A DNA stretch of 64,000 nt from NCBI GenBank assembly GCA_001949185.1, contig BDGG01000002.1, positions 3,589,427 to 3,653,426 of the forward strand, given 5' to 3'. Shown here piece by piece: positions 47,131 through 57,352 of the stretch. Within the stretch, counting starts at the first letter, position 1. Each line of letters opens with the position of its first letter. A model generated the notes under the pieces. It was not told the DNA's origin and searched no databases. It saw only the letters and a program-made list of their open reading frames with translations. This stretch comes from Ramazzottius varieornatus. Taxonomy: Eukaryota > Tardigrada > Eutardigrada > Parachela > Ramazzottiidae. Position numbers and translations under genes: made by a program.

Positions 47131-48530
47131 TCATTCTTTACGCAGTTCCACCGAAGTTAACACCGCTTCCTTGAACTCCTTACGCTTGACATGCGCGCGG
47201 ATGATATCGAAGTACACTTGGCGCGTCTTCTGGTCGTACTTATTCAGACGTAACTTGAAACAGAAACTCTTTCCGACTGATACAAGGGACGTCGTCAAAT
47301 GGACTGAACCAGATCGTTTCCCACAAGTGATGCACATCTCTATGCTTATCGGTTGGAAGAGCGCGCCACTTCCGTTCAAGTCATTTGCCGACATCTGACC
47401 GCGAAGGATGGAACTGGAACTTACTCGACAGAAGGAATGACCTGCTTCAACCAAGGAATGTACTCAGGAGACGCGTTCTGCTTAAACGCCTTCATCCATT
47501 CGCAGTCAGCCAAGCAGTCTTTGCCCAGCAGAAGGTTGTTCGAACGAAGCAGTTCAGTACCTCGTTGAACTTGGTCGCGAAGGACCTTGAATTCGGGCAG
47601 GATTTTCTGGCATGATATAAAGGCCCCGTTAACGAACTGCATACCGCCCTCGCGCTCGTCCCACCATTCGCTCATCTCATCGATGAGCACCTTGGCCTTT
47701 TTTTACCGCTAACTGTTGTTGGTACCGCAAGCCGGACTTGGCTTGTTCGCGCGGTCGTCGTACGGAATAGGCCGGGTACAGTTCCCGTTCGTACACCTCA
47801 ACGCGCACTGCTCCGCTCCCTTAAACAAAATTACACGGGCAAACTCAGATACAAGCAGAAAAACTTCGGTTTATTCTTCAAAGACTTTAAAACTGGTTGC
47901 ACACTCGAGACTTACGAGGGCCGGATCCCAGCATGACCTGCAGGTACAAGTGATCCAAAAAGCGCCGCCCGGATTCACCATTTGGATCAGAGAGCGTTTC
48001 ATATCGACGAGTAAGCGAATGAAGGCGCTATCCGTAACACCTTTCTCCGTTTCTCTCTGGAAAAAAATCAACAGGCTAGATAATCGGTTAAATATCCCAG
48101 TCCTGGCTATATCAACGGGTAAGATATACTTGATGGATAAGGGTTACCGCGAGATGAGCGATGGCCGCGAACACCAGAGCAGTGGTCTCTTCTTGAAGTG
48201 CAGGTCCGGAGGCGACGATTTTGTGCGAGAGAATCTTGCATTCAATGTTGTGGCGATCCTTCCAGTCCTCGACCTGGGACAGAAGAAAAAGTCTACCAAT
48301 ACTGGATGAGCGACAAAGATGGGGTAAAAACTAAAAACTAGTTGAAATACAGTATACCTGGCGTTCTTTGGAGCAGTAATGGGCGTACTAACATCCTGAG
48401 CAGCGCTTGACTTCTTTCGGTTGGGGATTCACGACACAGCGGTAGCAGTACTGGTCGGCGAAGGCAGGCGCAATAGACCATACGTACGGGGAGTATTGGC
48501 AGATATGGATCCTTCTTTGAAGACGATGTG
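47131..48530 (-). pseudogene. MYND zinc-finger (SMYD-like) gene, disrupted
   Basis: Minus-strand exons can be recognised near 48530-48358, 48273-48148, 48056-47938, 47690-47426 and about 47266-47131. The first two together encode a MYND finger: CYRC, then RCSGC, YAHYC, then DWKDRHNIEC, preceded by PYVWSIAPAFADQ as in SET-MYND proteins. An in-frame TAG (48388-48390) interrupts the finger, and the usual Cys of the CxxxC pair is Arg (SKERQ). Joining exons 3 and 4 also needs a frameshift at an A7 run (near 47700). Later parts (WWDEREGGMQF, QVIPSV, VYFDIIRAHVKRKEF) are not recognised and no SET motif (NHSC) is seen. A pseudogene is the simplest reading; a recent duplicate or assembly errors are alternatives. 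A family E hairpin repeat lies in its last intron. Confidence 0.6.
47310..47388. repeat. Short hairpin repeat, family E, copy in MYND-gene intron
   Basis: It carries agatcgtttcccacaagtga on the left and gagcgcgccact plus ttccgttcaagtc on the right, with ggttgga as the spacer word. A second truncated unit is at 47097-47130. Confidence 0.5.
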
Positions 48531-50071
48531 TGGATCGTTCGACTGCTCCGGCTTCGCTTCCGGTGAGGCTTGCTTAGTCCTAATCCAGCAGCGTGAAACT
48601 CATGACGGACACAGGAGATCGATAACCGTCCTAGTCTTTAGACTCCAGCAAATCTACACGGACGAAATGCTTGATGGACAGGTTCGGCCGATTCTTGAAT
48701 TCGGATTTCTGGCCAAAATCAAGCGTCGGAGGTCAAAGTTTTCGAGGTCTCTCCACAAGGCCGTGCTGAAACCGCCAACTCTTGATATGAGCAGTGGGCA
48801 GAGCTGGTTTGAGAATTATGGAGCGGTAACGAAACAAGAAATTTCTTTTTGATTGACCAATCGAAATTGTCGATGCTGGAGACGCTGTGCTCTCATTGGT
48901 CGTCTGCATTCACTCAATAATTTCATGCCCCGCTCCATATGATGTCATCTGGCCACGCCCCACTGCTCATATACATAAGGGGTTCAACCGTCGTCCGTCA
49001 ACTCCAACAAGTTTTAAAGCTGATTTTATTACAAATTACTGGTCGCCACACCGAAAAGCCGTGCTATGGCATTGGCTTCGAAGGACTTGCTTTGCTCATG
49101 CAAGGCTTGCACGGACCCGACTTTCCTAAGTGCCTTTTAACTCTTTCAGCACCACATGTTTTGAGTTCGACTTGAGCCATGGGGTACAAACGATTCCACA
49201 ATTTTAACTGGTTAGAAGGAACGGGTGGGGCTGGAACTGGCTAATGACACGGAAAGGGCCAACTCGCGTCGCTTGATCGGACAGTTGCGTCTTGCTCTTC
49301 GAAAGTCCCTTTTCTGCGATCAGCAAAGCGTACGTGTCAGTTAAATCACGACCCTTGTGACTGCGCACGTTTCTCCACTTCCATGTTTATCTGGGGAGAA
49401 ATCGACCGTTTGGCATAAATCAAAAAAGTACTCAGAGGTCAAGCGAGAAAAACACATCTGCTAGAACTGTGATTCACTAAGCATCTTTGGTTCGGCGTAT
49501 CGGCGACATATTTCCTTCACCACGTGAAAAAGTATTTCGTCCAGGCAAAGCAAGAAATGGCATCGAATTCGTTGGAAACGGAGCCCGCATCCCAGCAAGA
49601 ACTGTGGCTCTGGGATCGTTTGCACCCCATGGTACTGCAAGTGTTAAGATACCGGTACTTGGACGAGTTTTCTAAAGTGACCTTTAGGCTATAGAGTTTC
49701 GCAGGTACAGTATATCCGAACTCGACGTAAGGCTAGTTTTACTCCGTGGTTCTCAAGCCTTTCCTCCCCTTTTGACGACATTGAACTTTTGCACACCGCC
49801 ACTCTAACTCGCGCAGATGAGGTGTTTTCGAAAATAAAATTGGTTCATCAAGAAAATGGCAGTAGCACTGGTTTAGAGCGATTACTCCTCTTGCAAAACT
49901 AGCCCAGTTTGACTCCAGAAAGAACTCTCTGCAATTTCGATCAGCTGTAATCGACGCTAATCTGTGGCTGATGTCAGTCCCCAGGAAGCAAAAGGTGGGG
50001 CGCAAACGTCAGGAATAAAAGATGATTCCCTCGTCCCCGCAAACCCTGCAGTGACTCAGTCTTCGGAGAGC
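48531..50071. other. Intergenic region upstream of guanylyl cyclase 2
   Basis: Only short open frames without splice partners. An in-frame extension from the cyclase start reaches an ATG at 49964, but it adds a polar stretch ahead of the signal peptide and is probably untranslated leader. Confidence 0.4.
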
Positions 50072-53000
50072 ATGGCTTCACGAATATTCTGTTTGCACAT
50101 GTTGACCTTGGCGGCCACCTTTGTTGCCGTATTCTCGTTGAGTATTTCTCAGCAGAAATTGGCCGAACAATGTGGGGACACCTGTTCAGCAATGGCCAGA
50201 CGAGCACAACAGTCCGAGCAACTGAGACGCCCGCTGGTCTCCTTCTGCCAGCTATGGGAAGACTCTGACAGCTTGATCGACCCAGCCATCGATCTGGGTC
50301 TTCGAACTCTGCGGGAAGATTTCTCCGATGCAGTGGACTTCGAATGGGTTAAGGCTGTCGTGCCGGGTGGTTGTACGGACGAGACCTTTATGCGTTCGTC
50401 GCCGGAAGCTGTGGACCTGCAGATGGTCAAGTCTGTCAACGGATGCAGCGTCTTCATGGGACCCAGTAAGTTCTTTGTAGAAAACTTTCAGTCCCACAAG
50501 GCCCCAAGCTAAAATGTTGAAGCGCAGCACGTGACACTGGAAATAAAACAGTTCGCCAAAAATAACCTATACATCTCGAGAAACTCGGTCGTATTTTGTA
50601 CGCTTGGGAAAATGGATGACCAAAGCGAAGAAAGGGAAACCTTGAGATAATTACGATTGAGATGTTTTGTTACGTTTGTTGTGCTGCAGGCTGTAGTGGC
50701 GCAGTTGAACAAATTCGTGGGTTGATTAACTACTGGAATGTTCCGCTGATCACAACCGGTGCTTCCTCGTTGTCCACGGCGCAGATGGTCGGCAGCAAGA
50801 GGATCACCCGGCTGGGTTTCACCCAGGACGCGGTGATGGGGGTACTCACGACCACTTTCCAGACTTTCGGCTGGACGAATGTAGCCTTGGTACGTACGAG
50901 CAAGACATCCCACACGCCTTCCAGTATCTAATACCACGCGATAGCCACCGTTTTTTGCATTACAGATTCACGGTGACGACACGGCATCGCTTGGCTTTCA
51001 CAAAGCCTTCGAGTTTAGCATGCAGCAAGGACAAAAGGGCGGACCGACGGATGCGTCCGGCGTGTCTTCTCGAATATTTTCCCTTCCCCTAAGCCAAGCT
51101 CCCGATGATATCAAGAAAGTCCTGACCCAGACAAACAACACCGCCAGAGGTAATGGCCAGATTTGCCGCTCTTCTGGTACGTTTTCCATACCAGATAAAC
51201 TTAGCCGTAAAATATCGATGATCACTTGGTTTGCAGTGATCATAATTACTGCTCCGGCAAATGTAACGCGGGATGTGATGGTAAGTGTATGCACTAATGA
51301 CTGGAATTTTCAATCAGCAATCACCGTCTTGCTGTGTTTGAATGGTAATTCTTGAATGTCTTTCCATTTTAGCTGGCAGCTTATGATTTGGGGATGACGA
51401 ATGGAGATTATGTACGGTCTGGTACTAGTAATTTTGATTTTTTTCCCCCCCCCCCGCCACTACTTACCATATAATTACAATTTGGAGCGACACCTCCACC
51501 GTTATCAATTACCTGTGCGAACTCTCGCACCCCAGCGCCACCTGCATCCCTGCACTTTTGCAGGTGTACTTTGCCGTTGATTTGTACCATGCTAGCGGAC
51601 AAGCGGGGTCGATGTCGTGGACATCGGCTGGTCGGAAAACGGCGGAAGATCTGGTAGGTAGCGACTCGCTAAAACTCAGCGGATTTCTGAAGTCGGATGA
51701 TGCTGGTCGCGAGGTATTTCTTTTCTCGAGCAATTACCCTTGGTCCGTCCCTGGGCTCCCTGGAAGTCAGATTCTGCACACACAGGCAAACGAACTTTCT
51801 ATGGTATACCTTGCAGGAAATAAAAAATGCCTTCCGCTCACTGTTCCTGGTTCAGCTGAAAATGCCCGATAACCCAGAGTACTTGCGCTACCAACAAGAC
51901 CTCAAAGACTTGTCTTCTTCCAAATACAAGATCACATTCGGGAAAGATGAAAAGGTATCAGTTACGTGAAAGCCATCTTGGCCCTTGTTGTCAGTATTTA
52001 TTCGAAGGTGCAGGTTCCGCCGTCCGTTATGGGCTTTTTTGACGCTTGTCGTGTCTACGGACTGGCGCTAAACGAAAGCCTACGTGCCCACCAAAGCCCA
52101 AACGATGGGTTAGCCATGACGCAGCGCATCTGGAATCGGACATTCCATGGCGTCGGCATCGACATCGCCATCAGTCCCAAGGGCGATCGAATGTACGATT
52201 TTTTCCTACTCTCCTTCGATGTGGCCAGCGGTCAGTTTCTGGTTAGTTCTTTCATTCGCTTCGAGCATTCGTGCAACATTTCCACTGAAATCTTTTGCTT
52301 GACATTGAACGGGTAATTTTAGCCGGTGTTGCAATACGTGGCTGTGAACAACTCACTGCAGCAACTTCGAGCCATCAACTGGGTGGGCGGTCGAGGTCCT
52401 CCCTCCAACATGCCTCGTTGTGGCTTCGATGGGAAATATGGACCGTGTCGCGAGCAGATCTCAGCAGGTCAGAAAGATCACTGGACATTAATACAGCATG
52501 ACGGTCGCCCAGATGTTTCATTGTTTTTTTCCCAGGTCTCGCGTTGGAAGGACTGGTCGCAATCATCGTCGTCGCCGTACTGGCCATGTTCGGCGTTGCA
52601 GCCTGGCTCCTGTACATGTGAGTTTGATACTGCCCTGAACAGTTCGTTGCTATTTGTCGTTGTCTTTTACAGAAAATGGTACAAGCCCAATATCTCCGCC
52701 AATGACGAGTGGTGGCAAGTGGAGTGGGAAGATTTGACGGACTTCCGGGAAACCAACAAGTCGTCGTCAGTGGGTTCAAGTATAACTAACAACCATCGTC
52801 GCAGCCCAGCTCTGCACGTAAGTTCTAGCTTTGACAAGTGTTTTTGGCTCAGGGTGGTTAGATTCGTGCATTGACAGCCTCCGAGTACGACAAAACCGGC
52901 AATTATAGCCCAACGCTCTGTTGGGTCGCGATCAACAGGGGGATCGCGGAAGTCGCGCATCTATATCGAAAACGCGATGTACAAGGATGTGCCGGTTGCC

Positions 53001-55397
53001 ATCAAGCGCATTCCGGCTGGCATGAACCTAGCCCAAGCGGAGCTGCAAGTCCTGCGAGATGTATGTTAGTTCACTACACTTCCTTTGTGAATCATTGTGT
53101 CTGACCAAGGAGTATTTTTGCAGCTGAGAAACTTGATTCACGAACACATCGTACGCTTCATCGGCATGTGCCTGCAGCCCGAGCACGAGTGTCTGATTTA
53201 CGAATACTGCAAGAAGGGTAGCTTGTCGAACCTTCTCGAAAAAGACTCTGTTACGTTGGACTGGGCATTTCGCTATTCCATCATTAGCGAAATCGTTGAG
53301 GCAAATTTGATTTACCATCTGGGACGTGGCCTTCGGGACGTAGACTTGAACCAGCTCGTGATCTCGAGTGGCGCACGTATCCATTGTGAATGGCTCAGAT
53401 TATGCGCCACTTCGAAAAACTGATCTGTCCAGTTCAGGGCCACGTCCCATTCTGTCGACTGTGGGAATTACGAGGGAAGTTAACCTTCGTCCTTTTCTAC
53501 TTAGGGTATGATCTTTCTGCATTCCTCCAAGTTCAAATCCCATGGAAGGTTGTGCAGCCTGAACGTTTTGATCAACGGACGAATGGTAGCCAAGGTCGCC
53601 GACGTCGGGTTGTGGACTTTACGGAAGCCCTACCCGATATTCCTCGAAGCCGACCTGGTCGACGACGATCTTCGTCCGCTCTTGTGGGTGGCTCCCGAGC
53701 ACCTGCGAGCACCCATCTCACCGTACGGCACACAAAAGGGCGACGTTTACAGTTTCGCCATCATCTTGCAAGAACTCATCCTCCGTAACGAGCCATACGA
53801 CAATGGAAGCAGCTGTGTGGACATAAGAGGTAGAGACGACGTCTTCCCTTACAAAAAGAAGCACGTTCATTGGACAAGTCGCAAGTGTTGTACGTGGAAC
53901 TTTTTCCCTCTGACCAATCATATGAAGAGGTGCTGTCGTTTCAGCGATCGTGAGGGAGGTGCGGAAGGGCGGACAACCTCTGATGCGTCCCTCAGTTCCC
54001 TACGACTCGTGTGATCCAACCTTGTACCGCTTGATGACGGACTGCTGGCAAGAGACTCCAGAAGAACGTCCCAGCTTTCTGCAGATACGATTTCGATTGA
54101 AGCCTTTGGTCAAGCATCACACTGGCAACTTGCTCGACAACATCGTCAAACGGATGGAGAAGTACACAAAGACGCTAGAGCAGGCAGTGGAAGAAAGAAC
54201 GGGAGCTTTCTTGGAAGAGAAGAAAAAGTCGGAAGAACTGCTGAACCAGCTGCTGCCCAGGTAAGCGTTTAACGGTATAAAACATCGGAGGCGTTTTGAC
54301 GCTGCTTCCACGTACGTAGACAAATCGCAGAGAAACTGCGGCAAGGAGTCCGACTGGAGCCAGAGACCTTCTCCAGCGTCACGATCTACCACAGGTACTG
54401 CTGCCAGTCTCGTTTTTAGCTAGCTCACATACCAGCGAACGGTGTCGGTATCTTCCTGTTGCAGCGACCTGGTAGGATTCACGTTGTTGAGCTCGAGCAG
54501 CACAGCCGTCGAGGTGGTCGACCTCTTGAATGACCTGTATTGTAAGAACTGTCAGAGTGACTGAATGATGTAAGACGCGTTGAAGGAAAATGCCTCTTTC
54601 ACAGCGCTCTTTGACGGCATTATCGAGGGGTTCGATGCGTACAAGGTTGAAACTATCGGAGATGCTTACGTTGTAAGTACACGTCTGTCTTGCCGCATCA
54701 GCTTTTTTGAAAATGGCAATTTGTCACATTACTATGATGGATTCTACCATACATCTTGTGGTCCCATACTCGTACTAATAAATTGTTGTCCGTCTCTACC
54801 ACAGGTGGCAAGCGGTCTGCCGGAGCGAAATGGTCAGCTTCACGCTTACGAGCTGGCCGCCATGTCCATCAAAATTCTGAAAGCTTTACGCCGTTTTCGA
54901 ATTCGTCACCGTCCAAACGAAAGCCTGCGAATGCGCATCGGACTTCATACCGGCGCGGCTACAGCCGGTGTAATCGGCCTCTTGATGCCTCGGTACTGTG
55001 TGTAAGTCCTCGTCATGTTTTCGCATGTTTGGATATTGGTAAGGCTGACAGTGTGAGCTGTAGGTTTGGAGAAACCGTTGTTCTGGCTCACAAGATGGAG
55101 ACCCTGAGCGAACGTAAGCGTTCCGTAAATGCCGATGGCCCACCCTAATCCGCGCAAAGAATCCCGTTGGCAGTATTTGTTTTTCAGCCATGAGGATACA
55201 TATGACGGCAGCAACCTACGAGCTTTTGCGTGACCGACACGAGCTGGTTATAGCACCACGTGGAGAAATCGTCGTACCGGTACGATTCATCAATGTGAAA
55301 ACCCTCTCAATTGTTTGACATGTCGGATTAATTGATTTTCGTACAGGGTAAGGGCGTTATGAAAACCTACTGGTTGGACGGATCCGTAGGAGGTTGA
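50072..55397 (+). CDS. Receptor guanylyl cyclase 2 (metal-site intact, alpha-like)
   Basis: Same layout as guanylyl cyclase 1. The 22 exons are: 50072-50465, 50690-50889, 50966-51149, 51237-51280, 51373-51411, 51564-51713, 51817-51954, 52014-52241, 52323-52467, 52536-52617, 52673-52817, 52878-53060, 53124-53300, 53505-53829, 53945-54260, 54320-54394, 54465-54541, 54605-54672, 54805-55001, 55064-55113, 55188-55279, 55347-55397; 1119 residues. Signal peptide ([17 protein letters not shown]), ligand-binding domain, transmembrane helix ([20 protein letters not shown]), kinase homology domain (VAIKRI), coiled coil, cyclase. Both metal aspartates are present (HSDLVGF, 54466-54468; IGDAY, 54661-54663). 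Asn and Arg of VNTASR are lost: the stretch reads VVLAHK (Val 55080-55082, Lys 55092-55094). Many exon lengths equal those of cyclase 1 (44, 39, 150, 138, 177, 316, 75, 77, 68, 50, 92), proving duplication. Exon 13 needs a GC-AG intron. Confidence 0.92.
53358..53435. repeat. Short hairpin repeat, family E, copy in guanylyl cyclase 2 intron
   Basis: Reads ctcgtgatctcgagtggcgc, spacer with tggctcag, then tatgcgccacttcg and ctgatc. It lies inside the intron whose donor is GC rather than GT. Confidence 0.6.
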
Positions 55398-55971
55398 GAC
55401 AAACTGCGTCCATGAGGAAGGGAATATTGACGCGTGATCTATGCCAAGGTCAAATACCGGCTGAACAGCCGTTCTCCCTTTGTCACTAAAGTACGCGTCT
55501 TAGTAAGAACCACTTTTGTAGTGACGCGTCTACTATGAGAATTAATGCAACTTAGGTAAAAGCAATACATACGATACGTGGTTAAAAGATGCAAACCAGC
55601 AGTACTCGTAGTGGTACTCGTCCTTGTGCGGGTACTAGCAGTGCGAGTACGAGTACGTACTCTTCGAACATCAGCATCGATCGTTCCACGGCTGAGGTTC
55701 GAAGATGGAACAAGCATTGTAAGGTATTCGTGAGAGATACAAAAGATTACGAATATCTGAGAAAGACATTCTTTGCGTGAGTGGCTGTGCGTTGGTCACG
55801 CAGCGGTCCCAGCACACTGCATCACTGTGATGTCAACGAGGAACTCTAGGTGTTTCAGCCACTCCGCCAATCTTTCATTCGGCCGCGAAGTGCCAATTTC
55901 CTCAAAAGTATGGTGGGGCCCGCTTCACTCGCTTATTTGGCATGGTATAATACATTGACAACCTTCAAACG
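55398..55971. other. Intergenic region with a short GTACTC-rich tract
   Basis: Around 55601-55662 the words gtactc and gagtac recur several times (simple repeat). No gene recognised; this is the 3' side of guanylyl cyclase 2. Confidence 0.4.
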
Positions 55972-56300
55972 TCACAGCAGAGTGGTCATGTACGGCTCAG
56001 CTTCCCTGTACTCTTTGCGCTTGATAAGTCCGCCGCTGATATCGATGTAGACGTGTAACGTCATGTGCTCTTGTTTGCTCACGTTGAATCGGCAAGAAAA
56101 ATAGGGAACCTGTTCTACCAATTTGACGGGCCAGTTCTTACACACTACTTACGTTCTTCCGACGACTGAATGAGGTTCGCGGACACTAACTCGACCGGCG
56201 GAATGACACGTTTGAGGAAAGATGTGTGCCCGGGTCATTTGACGCTGGAACCTTCCGTAAATCCGGTGTTCTTGCAGATGTCGTAGCTAGTCTTACCGAG
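55972..56300 (-). pseudogene. Fragment paralogous to the end of the disrupted MYND gene
   Basis: Exon 56109-55972 encodes CRFNVSKQEHMTLHVYIDIS and IKRKEYREAE, alignable with KLRLNKYDQKTRQVYFDII and VKRKEFKEA of the gene at 47131. A preceding piece at about 56234-56153 gives FLKRVIPPVEL, matching WLKQVIPSVE. An in-frame TGA stands at 56235-56237, and the two pieces do not join in phase with the visible donor and acceptor. It looks like a partial, broken duplicate. The product is unknown. Confidence 0.5.
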
Positions 56301-57217
56301 TTGGCCGGGGACAAAACGGGACGTTGGAAAGACAGCTTCTGACAAAACCTACAGGAGGAACTTGAATCGGCAGAGTGGTGGCAGTGCCACCGGAACGGAG
56401 CTCATATTTCTGCGCTAGTGACAGATCAGTCCGCAGAGACCAGCACCATATTACAGCGCTAGCAGACTTCCACATCCAAACTGCAGACTATAGGACGCTA
56501 AATCCTAAACCGGATGCAGATCTGGAATATGGAATGTGACCCAGAGTGAGAAGGAACAGGTAGTACTGGTGGACTACTATTGCAACTGTGCAGACCGGTA
56601 GAGAAGAAGATTGGAACTCCGCCCTCCGTCACTTTTTGCTGAGCAGGCTGGTTTGATGCACAGGGCGGCAATACAGGACGAAGGGATGGCGCAGATACGA
56701 TGGATATACAATAGAATTAGTCCCTGCTCTTTGTCACTACTTTTTGTTGGGACTGTACACTATCCATTCCAGATTCGGTTGGTTTACGTGGATGAACAGG
56801 TGTACAGATTTCACAAATTTATCACAACCGATATTTCATAAGCAGAAAGCCCTTACGGGCAACAGCGCCGAAATACCTCAGCCGCATGCAGCAAGGGTAA
56901 AGTTTGGCGACAGTACCGGTTGTTTATTTTTCCCTCGTCCCCGGTTGGTTTTGGCGCTTTGGTCGGGTTGAGTTCCAGTTCGCCAGGGAGACAACGGAAG
57001 CAGCGTTTCCTTTGTATGCTCTGGTTAACGGTCGTCGTTTTCACTGTTGTCTGATGGCATGGTTGCAGCCTTGCATGCGATGGTCAGCTCCTTGACGGTA
57101 ACCATGCGCACAAAAATGTTCCTTGGCAGGTTGGTGGTGCTACGTAAGATTGAATTGCTTCGTCAAAACCATCGAAAATAACTGTCTTCATGCGTATCGG
57201 TTTTGGAATTCCGGTAG
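56301..57217. other. Intergenic region upstream of the TRPM gene
   Basis: No gene is recognised with confidence. The 5' exon of the TRPM gene may be here, because the first recognised coding part at 57218-57442 is open upstream without a clear start. Confidence 0.35.
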
Positions 57218-57352
57218 TCTTCGCCTTTACGCTCATGCGAGATTTCCGTCGCCAAATTGGAGTCATTATCGTGGTCCTCTCAGATCACCGGAAGTTCGTC
57301 TTTTCCACCTCAGCTGGCCGCATTTTCACAAAATTCTGTTTCCGCCGATCCC

